From Pseudoduganella dura (GTDB lineage: Bacteria; Pseudomonadota; Gammaproteobacteria; Burkholderiales; Burkholderiaceae_D): 64,000 bases of DNA. The translations under genes and the position numbers were made by a program. Shown here piece by piece: positions 23,739-32,898 of this stretch. The notes beneath the pieces are model-generated. The model saw only the letters and a list, made by a program, of their open reading frames with translations. It was not told where the DNA came from and did no database searches. The first letter of the stretch is position 1. The number at the start of each line of letters is the position of its first letter. Where the stretch lies: positions 1,736,001-1,800,000 of the forward strand of contig NZ_WNWM01000002.1 in the NCBI RefSeq assembly GCF_009727155.1. Direction: 5' to 3'.

Positions 23739-24784
23739 ACACCATGACCGCCACCACCAAAACACCCGAAACGACGCCGCCGCAAACACCCGCCGCCAGC
23801 GGCTCGCGCTACACGATCCTCGACCAGCCCCGCTTCGGCATCAAGGGCGTGCTGGGCAAGTGGGAAACCCTGCTCGCCCTGCTCCTGCTGCTGGTCTTCA
23901 TCGTCAACGGCGCGCTGCTGCCGCACTTCCTGGATCCGTACAACCTTGCGGACGGCACGTTCAACTTCAGCGAGAAGGCCCTGATCGCGCTGCCGATGGC
24001 GCTGTTGATCATCTGCCGCGAGATCGACATCTCCGTGGCCGGCATCCTGGCGCTGTCGTCGGTGGCGATGGGGCTGGCGATGAACGCCGGCTTCCCGCCC
24101 GCCTCGCTGCTGTTCGTGGCGCTGGCCACCGGCATCGCCTGCGGCACGCTGAACGGCGTGCTGGTCACGCGCTTCGGCCTGCCCGCGATCGTGGTCACGA
24201 TCGGCACCGTGTCGCTGTTCCGCGGCCTGGCGTCGGTGGTGCTGGGCGACAAGGCCTTCACCGGCTACCCGCAGCTGATGACGGACTGGGGGCAAGGGTA
24301 CTTTCTTGATTTCATCCCGCGCGAATTCGTGATCCTGCTGGTGTTCGCGGCCATCTTCGCGTTCGTGCTGCACGCCACGCGGTGGGGCCGCCGCATCTAC
24401 GCGATCGGCAACAACCCGATCGCCGCGCGGTTTTCCGGCATCGAGGTGGACCGCTACCGCCTGGTGCTGTTCATGCTCACCGGCGCGATGGCCGGCCTGG
24501 CGGCGTTCCTGCTGACGGGCCGCATCGGTTCCACGCGCCCGAACATCGCGATGGGCTGGGAACTGGAAGCGATCACGATGGTGATCCTGGGCGGCGTTTC
24601 CATCGCCGGCGGCGCCGGCACGATCGGCGGCGTGATGCTGGCCGTGCTGACGCTGGGCACGGTGACCTACGGCCTGTCGATGGCGAACATCCCGGGCATC
24701 TACATGACGATCGTGATCGGCCTGCTGCTGCTGGTGACGATCGCGCTGCCGCGGCTGTTGCGCGGCAGGAAGGTGGCAAAATGA
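23735..24784 (+). CDS. rhaQ: Rhamnose ABC transporter, permease subunit 2
   Basis: A 349-residue inner-membrane protein partnering RhaP. The GTG start at 23735 overlaps the rhaP stop and follows GGAG; ATG 23744 is an alternative that changes only three residues. About 45 polar residues precede the first membrane segment, longer than in RhaP. Family segments include 'LPMALLIICREIDISVAGILALSSV', 'FGLPAIVVTIGTVSLFRGLASVVLGD', 'YAIGNNPIAARFSGIEVDRYR' and 'ITMVILGGVSIAGGAGTIGGVMLAV'. Its stop overlaps the kinase start. Confidence 0.92.
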   Translation: MNTMTATTKTPETTPPQTPAASGSRYTILDQPRFGIKGVLGKWETLLALLLLLVFIVNGALLPHFLDPYNLADGTFNFSEKALIALPMALLIICREIDISVAGILALSSVAMGLAMNAGFPPASLLFVALATGIACGTLNGVLVTRFGLPAIVVTIGTVSLFRGLASVVLGDKAFTGYPQLMTDWGQGYFLDFIPREFVILLVFAAIFAFVLHATRWGRRIYAIGNNPIAARFSGIEVDRYRLVLFMLTGAMAGLAAFLLTGRIGSTRPNIAMGWELEAITMVILGGVSIAGGAGTIGGVMLAVLTLGTVTYGLSMANIPGIYMTIVIGLLLLVTIALPRLLRGRKVAK

Positions 24785-26181
24785 GAGGTGGCCAAATGAC
24801 CAGGGATCAATCGGAAGCTCGTGCAATCATCGTGCTCGACATTGGCAAGACCAACGTCAAGCTGGCGCTGATCGACGCCGCCGGCAACCAGCTGACCGAA
24901 CGGCGCCGCGCCAACACGGTGCTGCGCGACGGGCCGTATCCGCACCACGACACCGAAGGCATCTGGAACTGGATGCTCGACACGATCCGCGACTTCGCGG
25001 CGACCACGCCGGTGCGGGCGATCGTGCCGGTCACGCATGGCGCCACCGCGGCGCTGGTCGACGATGCCGGGTTGGTGCTGCCGGTGCTCGACTACGAGTT
25101 CGAGCCGCCGGCCGCGCAGCGGGAAGACTACATCGCGCAGCGGCCCGCGTATGACACGACCTATTCGCCGTCGCTGCCGGCCGGCCTGAACCTGGGGCGG
25201 CAGCTGGCGTGGCTGGCCTGGGCTTATCCGGCCGATTTCGCGCGCACGAAACACATCCTGATGTATCCGCAGTACTGGGCATGGCGCCTCTCCGGGGTGG
25301 CGGCCGGCGAAGTCACGTCGCTCGGCTGCCATACGGACCTGTGGCAGCCGTCGCGCCAGCAGTATTCGCAGCTGGTCGAGCGGATGGGCTGGAACCCGCT
25401 GATGCCGCCGCTGCGCAATGCCTGGGATGCGCTGGGGCCGCTGCGCCCCGACCTGATCGAGCGCACCGGGCTGCCGGCCGATTGCCAGGTGGTGTGCGGC
25501 ATCCACGACAGCAATGCCTCGCTGCTGCGCCACCTCGATGCGAAGGGCAGCCATGCGGCGCCGCCGGCCGTGCTGTCGACCGGCACCTGGGTGATCGCCG
25601 CCCTGCCCGGCGGCCCGCTGGACGATTTGCGGGAAGCGTCGGACATGCTGGCCAACTGCAGCGCGCTGGGCCAGCCGGTGCCGTGCATCCGCTTCATGGG
25701 CGGCCGCGAATTCGGCGCGCTGGCCGGCACCGACGCCGCGCCGTGCAGCGTGGCCGACCTGCAGCAGATCATCGACCAGGACTCGTACGCCCTGCCCGCG
25801 TTCGCCGAAGCGGGCGGCCCGTTCGCCGGCCGCACCGGTTCCGTCGTCGGCCCCGCGCTGCCGACCGATGCCGAACGCACCGCGCTGGCCACGCTGTACT
25901 GCGTGCTGATGAGCGACTGGTGCCTGACCGCGCTCGGTTCGGCGGGCGACATCGTCATCGAAGGCAGCTTCACCAACAACCCCCACTTCGCCCCGCTGCT
26001 CGCCGCCCTGCGGCGCGGCCAGCAGGTGACCGTCACCGACGACGCCAGCGGCACCACGTGCGGCGGCTGGATGCTGGCGCACTGGGGCACCGCCCCTTCG
26101 ACCCGCTCGCACACCGCCGAGCCGATCGCGCTGCAGGGATGGCCGCAGTACCGCGAACGGTGGCTGGCGCAGTTGCTTTGA
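24781..26181 (+). CDS. rhaK: L-rhamnulokinase, FGGY family
   Basis: A 466-residue cytoplasmic sugar kinase phosphorylating L-rhamnulose. It has 'IIVLDIGKTNVKLALIDAAG' for phosphate binding, 'VTHGATAALVD', 'CGIHDSNASLLRHL', 'LSTGTWVIAALPGG' and 'EGSFTNNPHFAPLLAALR'. The start ATG 24781 overlaps the rhaQ stop; a second ATG at 24796 has an equally good site, and the two starts look like a short duplication of a GGTGG-(N)-AATGA unit. It ends the rhaRSTPQK operon. In Rhizobium leguminosarum the equivalent RhaK is also needed for transporter activity. E. coli rhaB is the functional equivalent. Confidence 0.9.
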   Translation: MRGGQMTRDQSEARAIIVLDIGKTNVKLALIDAAGNQLTERRRANTVLRDGPYPHHDTEGIWNWMLDTIRDFAATTPVRAIVPVTHGATAALVDDAGLVLPVLDYEFEPPAAQREDYIAQRPAYDTTYSPSLPAGLNLGRQLAWLAWAYPADFARTKHILMYPQYWAWRLSGVAAGEVTSLGCHTDLWQPSRQQYSQLVERMGWNPLMPPLRNAWDALGPLRPDLIERTGLPADCQVVCGIHDSNASLLRHLDAKGSHAAPPAVLSTGTWVIAALPGGPLDDLREASDMLANCSALGQPVPCIRFMGGREFGALAGTDAAPCSVADLQQIIDQDSYALPAFAEAGGPFAGRTGSVVGPALPTDAERTALATLYCVLMSDWCLTALGSAGDIVIEGSFTNNPHFAPLLAALRRGQQVTVTDDASGTTCGGWMLAHWGTAPSTRSHTAEPIALQGWPQYRERWLAQLL

Positions 26182-26185
26182 AAAC

Positions 26186-26347
26186 AAACTGGGACGTACT
26201 CCTATTTAGAAGAAATTTCCTCTAAATAGGGGTACGTCCCCAGTTTTTCCAGGTTTCACTTTTCCCAAAAAAATAGGGACGCAAAAGTAGGGACGGACCC
26301 TGTTTTAGAGGAAATTTCCTGTAAAACAGGGTCCGTCCCTATTTTTT
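26186..26347. repeat. Two large AT/GC mosaic hairpins in the rhaK/GH43 convergent gap
   Basis: Hairpin 1 (26186-26246) has arms of about 23 bp with one mismatch and one bulge, centred on GAAATTTCC. Hairpin 2 (26288-26341) has perfect 20-bp arms, TAGGGACGGACCCTGTTTTA on the left, around AGGAAATTTCCT. A second left arm AAATAGGGAC at 26271-26280 can compete for the same right arm GTCCCTATTT. T runs on the right and A runs on the left suggest bidirectional termination between rhaK and the GH43 gene. Confidence 0.8.
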
Positions 26348-26355
26348 AGGTGGCG

Positions 26356-27411
26356 CTATTTTTTGTCGGGGACGGGGACGCCAAAGTCCGGCGTGCCGTC
26401 GGCCCGCCATGCTATCGCCTGGGCACGCGTGTGCCGGTCGGGGTTGCGCAGCGGGTCGCCCGCGATGTCGCGGTAATTGCGCGCATGGTAGACGAGGATA
26501 TCGGTCTTGCCATCCGGCGTGGTGGTAAACGAATTATGGCCCGGGCCGTACTGGCTGTTCGCCGCGCTGCTGGCGAACACCGGCTGGGCGGACTTGGTCC
26601 ATGACTTGCGGTCGAGCAGGTTGGCGCCTGCCGGTGCCGTCAGCATGCCGAGGGCATAGTTGGCGTCGGTGGCCGAGGCGGAATACGTGAGGAACACGCG
26701 GCCGTTCTTCACCAGCACCGCGGGCGCCTCGTTGACGGCGTGCCTGACCTTCTCCCAGTCGTATTCCGGTTCGGTCAGCAGCACGGCCGGGCCGGAGATC
26801 GACAGCGGCGTGTCCATCGGCGCGATGTAGATGTCGGTCTGCTTTTTGTCGCCCTCCTTCGGCCTCTGCGTCCACAGCAGGTAGCGCCTGCCGTCCAGCG
26901 CGAACGTGGTGGCGTCCAGCGCGAACGACTCCCAGCCGGTCTTCAACTGACCGCGTTCCTTCCACGGACCGCGCAGCGGGTCGTCGGATTCGCATTCGAG
27001 CACGTACAGGCGGATTTCCCAGATCTTGTCGGCGCGGCCGGCGGTGAAGTAGATAAACCACTTGCCGTCGATTTTATGCATCTCGGGCGCCCAGATGTGC
27101 GCGCCCATTTCACCTTGCGCATGCTTGCGCCAGACCGTGTGCGCTTCGGCGGCGCCCAGCGCATCGAGCGAGCGAGCGCGCCGCACTTCGATGCGGTCGT
27201 ATTCCGGCACGGTGGCGGTGTAGTAGTACCAGCCATCCGGCTGCAGGGTGACGTGCGGGTCGGCGCGCTGCTTCACGAGGGGATTGTCGAAGGCCGGGAC
27301 AGGGGTGGCCTGGGCAAGGGCGGTGGCGGGAAGGACCGTGGCACCCGCCGCGGCGCACACGAAAAAAACCGCGGGCATGAAGCCCGCGGTCCGTTGGAAC
27401 GCTGATGGCAT
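26356..27411 (-). CDS. GH43 family glycosidase (alpha-L-arabinofuranosidase-like)
   Basis: A 351-residue secreted five-bladed propeller enzyme, expected to remove arabinose or galactose side chains from pectin. The three GH43 acidic residues are visible: Asp in 'KQRADPHVTLQPDG', Asp in 'FALDATTFALDG' and Glu in 'HAVNEAPAVLVKNG'; 'GAHIWAPEMHKIDGKWFIYFTA' is another hallmark. The ATG at 27411 lies two bases after the receptor stop; an ATG at codon 12 (27378) is the alternative and sits inside a terminator hairpin. The signal peptide spans roughly residues 12-34, ending 'PATALAQ'. It forms a unit with the upstream TonB receptor. Neither start has a good ribosome-binding site. Confidence 0.88.
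   Translation of the reverse strand: MPSAFQRTAGFMPAVFFVCAAAGATVLPATALAQATPVPAFDNPLVKQRADPHVTLQPDGWYYYTATVPEYDRIEVRRARSLDALGAAEAHTVWRKHAQGEMGAHIWAPEMHKIDGKWFIYFTAGRADKIWEIRLYVLECESDDPLRGPWKERGQLKTGWESFALDATTFALDGRRYLLWTQRPKEGDKKQTDIYIAPMDTPLSISGPAVLLTEPEYDWEKVRHAVNEAPAVLVKNGRVFLTYSASATDANYALGMLTAPAGANLLDRKSWTKSAQPVFASSAANSQYGPGHNSFTTTPDGKTDILVYHARNYRDIAGDPLRNPDRHTRAQAIAWRADGTPDFGVPVPDKK
27362..27390 (-). terminator. Terminator of the TonB receptor embedded in the GH43 signal-peptide codons
   Basis: On the minus strand a perfect 9-bp stem ACCGCGGGC / GCCCGCGGT with a five-base loop is followed by a run of T. It begins 24 bp after the receptor stop and lies entirely within GH43 codons 8-17. It looks like a full-strength intrinsic terminator. 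Confidence 0.85.
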
Positions 27412-27413
27412 AT

Positions 27414-30400
27414 TCAGTTCTTGAAGGAGACGCTCAGGTAGTAACGGCGGCCCGGGAACGCAAGCTCGTTGACGCGGAACTGGTCGCCCGCATCGGTGAT
27501 TTCAGCCTGGTCGGTCAGGTTCTTGCCCTCCAGCGAGAAGGTGATGTTCTCGCTGTAGCGGTACTGCAGTTTAGCATCGAGGTAACCGGTTTTTTCCGAA
27601 AAATTCGGGTTGCCCGACACGTCGTTGCCGCCCGTGTAGTAGCGGTCGCGGTGGTTGTAGGCCACGCGCGCATTGATCGGGCCGCGGTCATACCACAGTG
27701 CCGCGTTGTAGCTGTTCTTCGACAGCCCCGGATACGGCAGCACGCTGCCATCGAGGGTGTTCAGGCGTTCGGTACCCGGCGCATACTTGTAGTTCATGCG
27801 CGTGAAGTTGGTATCCACGCCGAAGCCGCCCAGCCAGCCCGGCAGGAACGTGAACGCCGTGCGGGCCGTCACCTCGATGCCCTTGGTGGTGGCGCCCTCG
27901 CCGTTGACCGCCCCCGTCACGTCCCACAGGCGGCCATCGCCGTACACGTCGACATCCTTCTGCAGGTTCTTCTCCAGGATGTAGCTGGAGATCTTCTTGT
28001 TGAAGAACGCCACGCTGACCTGGGTGTCGGCGCTCGGGTAATACTCGAGCGACAGGTCGGTATTGGTGGCGCGGAATGGCTTGAGCTTCGGATTGCCGGC
28101 CGTGCAGTCGTCGGCCGTGCCGTCGCCGCCCACCAATTCGCTGCCGCTGTTGGCGATGCACGAGATGTTCGGTGCCAGCAGGTCGATGCGCGGCCGCGAC
28201 ATCACCTTGCCCCAGCCCAACCGCACCAGGAACGTGTCCGGCACCAGCCAGGCCATCAGGTTGGCGCTCGGCAGCACGTCGTGGTACTCGTTGTCGACCG
28301 TGGCGATGCTGTTCGAGATGATGTAGTCGGTGTAGGCCGTCGAGTTGTTGGCGCCGGTGCGGAGGCGGTAACGGTAGGACGACGAACCCGTCGCGCGGCT
28401 GCGGGTCCCCGTGTAGCGGGCGCCGACATTGCCGGTGAAGCCGTAGCCGAGCAGTTCGGAGTCGAAGTCCAGGCGGGCGTAGGCGGAGCGCACGTTTTCC
28501 TCGGACTTGTAGGCCGGGATCTGCGGATAGGTCTTGCCGTCGCTGCCCGGCGCGCTGGTCAGGTAGTCGTGGTTGAAGTGCGACGTGTCGAAGTTCGGCG
28601 CCGCGGCGGCGTAGTTCGGCGTCGTCCAGCCGGCGGGCAGGTTGCTCACCTTGTCGTAGCCATTGAAGAACGTGCCCGGGGTGCGGCCGATGATCGAGCT
28701 GACCAGCGCCTGCATCTGGGCCGCGGTGGCGTAATTCGTCGCGTAGCTGTTGTTCAGGAACGATTGCGTCTCCGGCGAGCGGATCACGCCCGAGGTGTTC
28801 AGCGGATCGTAGATCAGCGTCTGGTTGACGTTGGCGCTGATGATGCCCACGTCGTCGGCCGTGGTGGAGAGATCGTTGCTGTTCAGGTAGCCGCCGCCGT
28901 TGTACTGGCGGCCTGTCGACTTGCGGGCCTGGGCGCCGACCCACAGTTTCGAGAAGAAGCCGTCGAGGCGGTATTTGGCGTCGATCTTGGCCTGGTCTTC
29001 GGTATTGCGCGTTTCCGACGGACGGTACTGCAACTGCACCTGCGTGTACGAGCTGGCGTCATCCGGCGAATAACCGCTCGGGAACGTGAAGTGCGGCAGG
29101 CCCTGGGCATCGAGCGCGACCTTCAGGCCCGGCGCGTTCTGCGTCAGCACCACGTTGTTGCTGTCGCTGAAGTAGTCGGACGACGACGTGCCGACCAGGC
29201 CTTCCACTTCCAGCCGGTCGCGCTTGAAGGTGAAGCCGCTGGACAGGTAGCGCGAACGGATATCGAGCTCATAGTCGCGCGCCGACGTGGAGAACGCGCC
29301 CTGCCCGCCCTGGCCGCCCACGTTCAGGCAGTTGCCCACCGTGTATTCGGTGACGTAGTGGTTCTGCACCGTCATGCCGGCCGGCGTGCCCGTGGTCGGG
29401 ATGGCCGTGCAGGTGCCGCCGGATCCGATGCCGCTGGCGTTGTACACCGGCGCCTTGCCGGCGCTGGCCAGGCGGTTGACGTTTTCGAATGCCGTGCCGA
29501 AGTTGCGGTCGTTCAGGCGCTGGTCCTGCTTGTTGTCCTGGTAGCTCACGTAGGCATTGAAGCTTTTCGAGAACTCATACTGCGCGGTCACCTCGGCGGA
29601 CGAGCGCTTGTGATCGCGCGTCCACATGCCGTAGCGCGCGATGCCGGGCGAGTAGTCGTACCACTGCTTGAGGCAATCGGTCTTGGGCGTGCCGGTCAGC
29701 GCGTCGCATCCGGCCTGGCTGCCGATCGCGGCAAGCGCCGGGTCCTTGCTCACCACCGTTTTTTCGGCCGATGCATCCCAGTCGCGCAGGAAGCGCCACG
29801 ACGTGTTGCGCGCATAGTCCTGCTGCGTGAGCACCTTGTCGTAGACGAAGTTGCCCATCAGGCCCAGCTTGTTGTCGAAGTATTTGTCGGCCAGCAGCAG
29901 GCTGCCGCGCGGCTGCACGCCGCCGCGGCTGGACGACTGCTGCCCGGACGCGGTGGCGGCGACTGTCGGCTTCTTGAAGTCCAGCGGCTTGCGGGTCTTT
30001 ACGCTGACGGTGCCGCCCACGCCGCCTTCGGTCATGTCCGCGGTCACGCCCTTGTACACGTCGATGGACTGGATCAGTTCCGAAGCCAGTTCGCGCAGTT
30101 CGGCGCCGCGGCCGGCCCCACCGCCGGTGGACAGCACCGACATGCCGTTGATCTCGACACGGTTCAGGTCCGGCTCCACGCCGCGGATGGCCACCTGCGA
30201 GCCCTCGCCGAACGAACGGGACAGCTGCACGCCGGTGATGCGCGACAGCGCCTCGCCCACGTTCTTGTCGGGGAACTGGTTGATGTCTTCGGCGATGATC
30301 GAATCGGACACCGTGGCGTTGCGGATCTTGCGGTCGATCGCGGAAGCGACCGATTTGCGCGTGCCGGTCACGACCACGACGCTGCCTTGCGAAGGATCGG

Positions 30401-30587
30401 CAGCCGGCGCGGCGGCCGGCGCAGCCTGCTGCGCTTCCTGGGCCGCAGGCGCAGTAACGGGTGCGGCCGTGGCGGTTGCCTCCTGCGCCATGGCGGCATG
30501 CGCGGCCAGCATCAATGCGGCGATCGCGAAAACGGTCCTGCGGTTCAGGCGGCCGGCCGCCTGCACGTTGTTGGTGTGCCTGGTCAA
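27414..30587 (-). CDS. TonB-dependent receptor of the rhamnogalacturonan locus
   Basis: A 1057-residue outer-membrane receptor of the Xanthomonas/Caulobacter type often linked to plant polysaccharides. The start is proposed as TTG 30587 because GGAGGAGAAG lies just upstream and the signal peptide 'RRTVFAIAALMLAAHAAMAQ' follows; the ATG at 30683 would add 32 polar residues. An Ala/Pro/Glu linker follows (about 36-65), then the TonB-box region 'GSVVVVTGTRKS'. The plug includes 'INQFPDKNVGEALSRITGVQL' and 'VAIRGVEPDLNRVEINGM', and the barrel ends 'FPGRRYYLSVSFKN'. It probably imports rhamnogalacturonan or arabinan fragments for the adjacent GH43 enzyme. Confidence 0.92.
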   Translation of the reverse strand: MTRHTNNVQAAGRLNRRTVFAIAALMLAAHAAMAQEATATAAPVTAPAAQEAQQAAPAAAPAADPSQGSVVVVTGTRKSVASAIDRKIRNATVSDSIIAEDINQFPDKNVGEALSRITGVQLSRSFGEGSQVAIRGVEPDLNRVEINGMSVLSTGGGAGRGAELRELASELIQSIDVYKGVTADMTEGGVGGTVSVKTRKPLDFKKPTVAATASGQQSSSRGGVQPRGSLLLADKYFDNKLGLMGNFVYDKVLTQQDYARNTSWRFLRDWDASAEKTVVSKDPALAAIGSQAGCDALTGTPKTDCLKQWYDYSPGIARYGMWTRDHKRSSAEVTAQYEFSKSFNAYVSYQDNKQDQRLNDRNFGTAFENVNRLASAGKAPVYNASGIGSGGTCTAIPTTGTPAGMTVQNHYVTEYTVGNCLNVGGQGGQGAFSTSARDYELDIRSRYLSSGFTFKRDRLEVEGLVGTSSSDYFSDSNNVVLTQNAPGLKVALDAQGLPHFTFPSGYSPDDASSYTQVQLQYRPSETRNTEDQAKIDAKYRLDGFFSKLWVGAQARKSTGRQYNGGGYLNSNDLSTTADDVGIISANVNQTLIYDPLNTSGVIRSPETQSFLNNSYATNYATAAQMQALVSSIIGRTPGTFFNGYDKVSNLPAGWTTPNYAAAAPNFDTSHFNHDYLTSAPGSDGKTYPQIPAYKSEENVRSAYARLDFDSELLGYGFTGNVGARYTGTRSRATGSSSYRYRLRTGANNSTAYTDYIISNSIATVDNEYHDVLPSANLMAWLVPDTFLVRLGWGKVMSRPRIDLLAPNISCIANSGSELVGGDGTADDCTAGNPKLKPFRATNTDLSLEYYPSADTQVSVAFFNKKISSYILEKNLQKDVDVYGDGRLWDVTGAVNGEGATTKGIEVTARTAFTFLPGWLGGFGVDTNFTRMNYKYAPGTERLNTLDGSVLPYPGLSKNSYNAALWYDRGPINARVAYNHRDRYYTGGNDVSGNPNFSEKTGYLDAKLQYRYSENITFSLEGKNLTDQAEITDAGDQFRVNELAFPGRRYYLSVSFKN

Positions 30588-30704
30588 TTGCTTCTCCTCC
30601 GAATGGCGGCTCCTGATAGAGCCTTTTATATTTGAATCAACTCCGGAGGATTCTATGTGAGGTACGTCGTCGTACAACTTCAACTCAGCAACAAATCACC
30701 AACA

Positions 30705-30727
30705 TGAGCAAGAGTGACTTTTGCTCA
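30705..30727. promoter_or_regulatory. Inverted repeat TGAGCAA-N9-TTGCTCA upstream of the receptor
   Basis: Two perfect 7-bp arms are separated by nine bases, about 120 bp upstream of the proposed receptor start. Immediately beside it AAATGATCA matches the rhaD/rhaR operator half-site in eight of nine positions. It could be an operator for the locus; which regulator binds is unknown. Confidence 0.4.
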
Positions 30728-30868
30728 CCGAAATGATCAGTCGATGTAAATTCTTGCGCAGTTTTTCGCGCAATTTGTATCAAGATGTTACCGGCTGTCG
30801 TGTTTTCGCACGTTCGATATTTATTGCAGTGCAACATCTGAGCGGTTCCTGCGTGGATCATGCAGGCG

Positions 30869-30906
30869 AAAAAAAACCCGCCGGTCTTGCGACCCGGCGG
30901 GTTTTT
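30869..30906 (-). terminator. Terminator of typA
   Basis: Stem CCCGCCGG / CCGGCGGG with a nine-base loop, with A and T runs on both outer sides. On the minus strand eight T follow the stem, 23 bp past the typA stop; on the plus strand five T follow. Confidence 0.85.
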
Positions 30907-30928
30907 CGATTCGGCCAGGCCGAACGGC

Positions 30929-32761
30929 TTACGCGTCGCGCGAAGCCTTTTTACGCTCGTGCTCTTTCAGGTAACGCTTGCGCAGGCGGATCGATTTCGG
31001 GGTGATCTCGACCAGTTCGTCGTCCTCGATGAATTCCACGGCGTATTCGAGCGACATCTGGATCGGCGGCACCAGGCGCACCGCTTCGTCGGTACCCGAC
31101 GAGCGCACGTTGGTCAGCTGCTTGCCCTTGATCGGGTTCACGACCAGGTCGTTGTCGCGCGAGTGGATGCCGATGATCATGCCTTCGTACACCGGATCGT
31201 TGTGCGACACGAACATGCGGCCGCGGTCCTGCAGTTTCCAGATCGCGTAGGCCACGGCGGCGCCGTCGTCCTGCGAGATCAGCACGCCGTTGCGGCGGCC
31301 AGCCAGCTCGCCGCGCGTGTTGTCGACCGGCGCGTAGGCGTCGAACACGTGGCTCATCAGGCCGGTGCCGCGCGTCAGCGTCATGAACTCGCCCTGGAAG
31401 CCGATCAAGCCACGGGCAGGAATGCGGTACTCCAGGCGCACGCGGCCCTTGCCGTCCGATTCCATGTTCTGCAGGTCGCCGCGGCGGCGGCCCAGTTCTT
31501 CCATCACGCCGCCCTGGTTGGCTTCTTCCACGTCCACCGACAGGTTTTCATACGGCTCGTGGCGCACGCCATCGACCATCTTGAACACCACGCGCGGACG
31601 GGAAACGGCCATCTCGAAGCCTTCGCGGCGCATGTTTTCGATCAGGATCGTCAGGTGCAGTTCGCCGCGGCCGGACACTTCGAAGATCGTGTCGTCGTCG
31701 GTCGGTGCCACGCGCAGTGCCACGTTGGCCTTCAGTTCCTTGTCCAGGCGGTCGCGCAGCTGGCGCGACGTGACGAACTTGCCTTCGCGGCCGGCCAGCG
31801 GCGAGTTGTTGACCATGAAGTTCATCGTCAGGGTCGGCTCGTCGACGGTCAGCATCGGCAGCGGGTCCGGGGTATCCGGTGCGCACACGGTCGAACCGAT
31901 GCCGATTTCCTCGATACCGTTGATCAGCACGATGTCGCCGGCAACGGCTTCATCGACCAGCACGCGCTCCAGGCCCTTGAAGTTCAGCACCTGGTTGATG
32001 CGGCCCTTGATCGGGGTAGCGCCCGGGCCATCGACCACGACGATGTCCTGGCCGGCCTTGATGCGGCCGCGCGAGATGCGGCCGATGCCGATCTTGCCCA
32101 CGTACGACGAGTAGTCCAGCGACGTGACCTGCATCTGCAGCGGGCCGTCCGGATTGTCGTCGCGCACCGGCACGTGCTTCAGGATCGCTTCGAACAGCGG
32201 CTTCATGTCGCCTTCGCGCACATCTTCCGTCAGGCCGGAGTAGCCGTTCAGGCCCGATGCGTAGACGATCGGGAAGTCCAGCTGCTCGTCGTTGGCGCCC
32301 AGCTTGTCGAACAGTTCGAACGTGGCGTTGATCGCCCAGTCGGCGCGCGCGCCCGGACGGTCGATCTTGTTGACGACCACGATCGGCTTCAGGCCCAGCG
32401 CCAGCGCCTTGCGGGTCACGAAGCGGGTCTGCGGCATCGGGCCTTCCTGGGCATCGATCAGCAGCAGCACCGAGTCGACCATCGACAGCACGCGCTCCAC
32501 TTCGCCGCCGAAGTCGGCGTGGCCCGGGGTGTCGACGATGTTGATGTGCGTGCCTTCATACTCAACGGCGCAGTTCTTCGACAGGATCGTGATGCCGCGT
32601 TCCTTTTCGAGGTCGTTCGAGTCCATGACGCGGGTGTCGACCTGCTGGTTTTCACGGAAGGTACCGGACTGGCGCAGCAGCTGGTCCACGAGGGTCGTTT
32701 TGCCATGGTCGACGTGGGCGATGATGGCGATGTTGCGAATTGCGCGTTTAGTAGTAGACAT
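30929..32761 (-). CDS. typA: Ribosome-associated GTPase TypA/BipA
   Basis: A 610-residue translation GTPase, related to EF-G and LepA, which acts in 50S assembly and stress or cold adaptation. It carries '[20 protein letters not shown]' (G1), '[10 protein letters not shown]' (G2), '[12 protein letters not shown]' (G3) and '[12 protein letters not shown]' (G4), and the C-terminal TypA-specific region '[23 protein letters not shown]'. The start at 32761 gives the standard '[13 protein letters not shown]' beginning; the ribosome-binding site is weak. It stands alone between its own promoter and terminator. Confidence 0.97.
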   Translation of the reverse strand: MSTTKRAIRNIAIIAHVDHGKTTLVDQLLRQSGTFRENQQVDTRVMDSNDLEKERGITILSKNCAVEYEGTHINIVDTPGHADFGGEVERVLSMVDSVLLLIDAQEGPMPQTRFVTRKALALGLKPIVVVNKIDRPGARADWAINATFELFDKLGANDEQLDFPIVYASGLNGYSGLTEDVREGDMKPLFEAILKHVPVRDDNPDGPLQMQVTSLDYSSYVGKIGIGRISRGRIKAGQDIVVVDGPGATPIKGRINQVLNFKGLERVLVDEAVAGDIVLINGIEEIGIGSTVCAPDTPDPLPMLTVDEPTLTMNFMVNNSPLAGREGKFVTSRQLRDRLDKELKANVALRVAPTDDDTIFEVSGRGELHLTILIENMRREGFEMAVSRPRVVFKMVDGVRHEPYENLSVDVEEANQGGVMEELGRRRGDLQNMESDGKGRVRLEYRIPARGLIGFQGEFMTLTRGTGLMSHVFDAYAPVDNTRGELAGRRNGVLISQDDGAAVAYAIWKLQDRGRMFVSHNDPVYEGMIIGIHSRDNDLVVNPIKGKQLTNVRSSGTDEAVRLVPPIQMSLEYAVEFIEDDELVEITPKSIRLRKRYLKEHERKKASRDA

Positions 32762-32870
32762 AGTCGTTGTGTTTAGTAAAACTGATGGGACGCCGAAGCT
32801 GCTGGGTACTGATGAATGCGAACGGCTGCTGAGCAGGCGCCCCGGCAAATGCGGATGCACTGAACCCACT

Positions 32871-32898
32871 AGTATAGCATGGCGTTGTGACAGCTCAA
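32871..32898 (-). promoter_or_regulatory. Candidate promoter of typA
   Basis: Minus-strand -35 TTGAGC (32898-32893), a 16-bp spacer and -10 TATACT (32876-32871) would give a leader of about 100 nt before typA. Confidence 0.5.

Larger units (their letters stand above)
30588..30928. other. Upstream region of the TonB receptor and 3' end of typA
   Basis: No gene is seen in these 341 bp. The region holds GTACG-TCGT-CGTAC at 30662-30675, the inverted repeat at 30705-30727, a half-site-like AAATGATCA at 30731-30739, TTGCGC / GCGCAA around 30754-30772, and the typA terminator. Confidence 0.7.
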
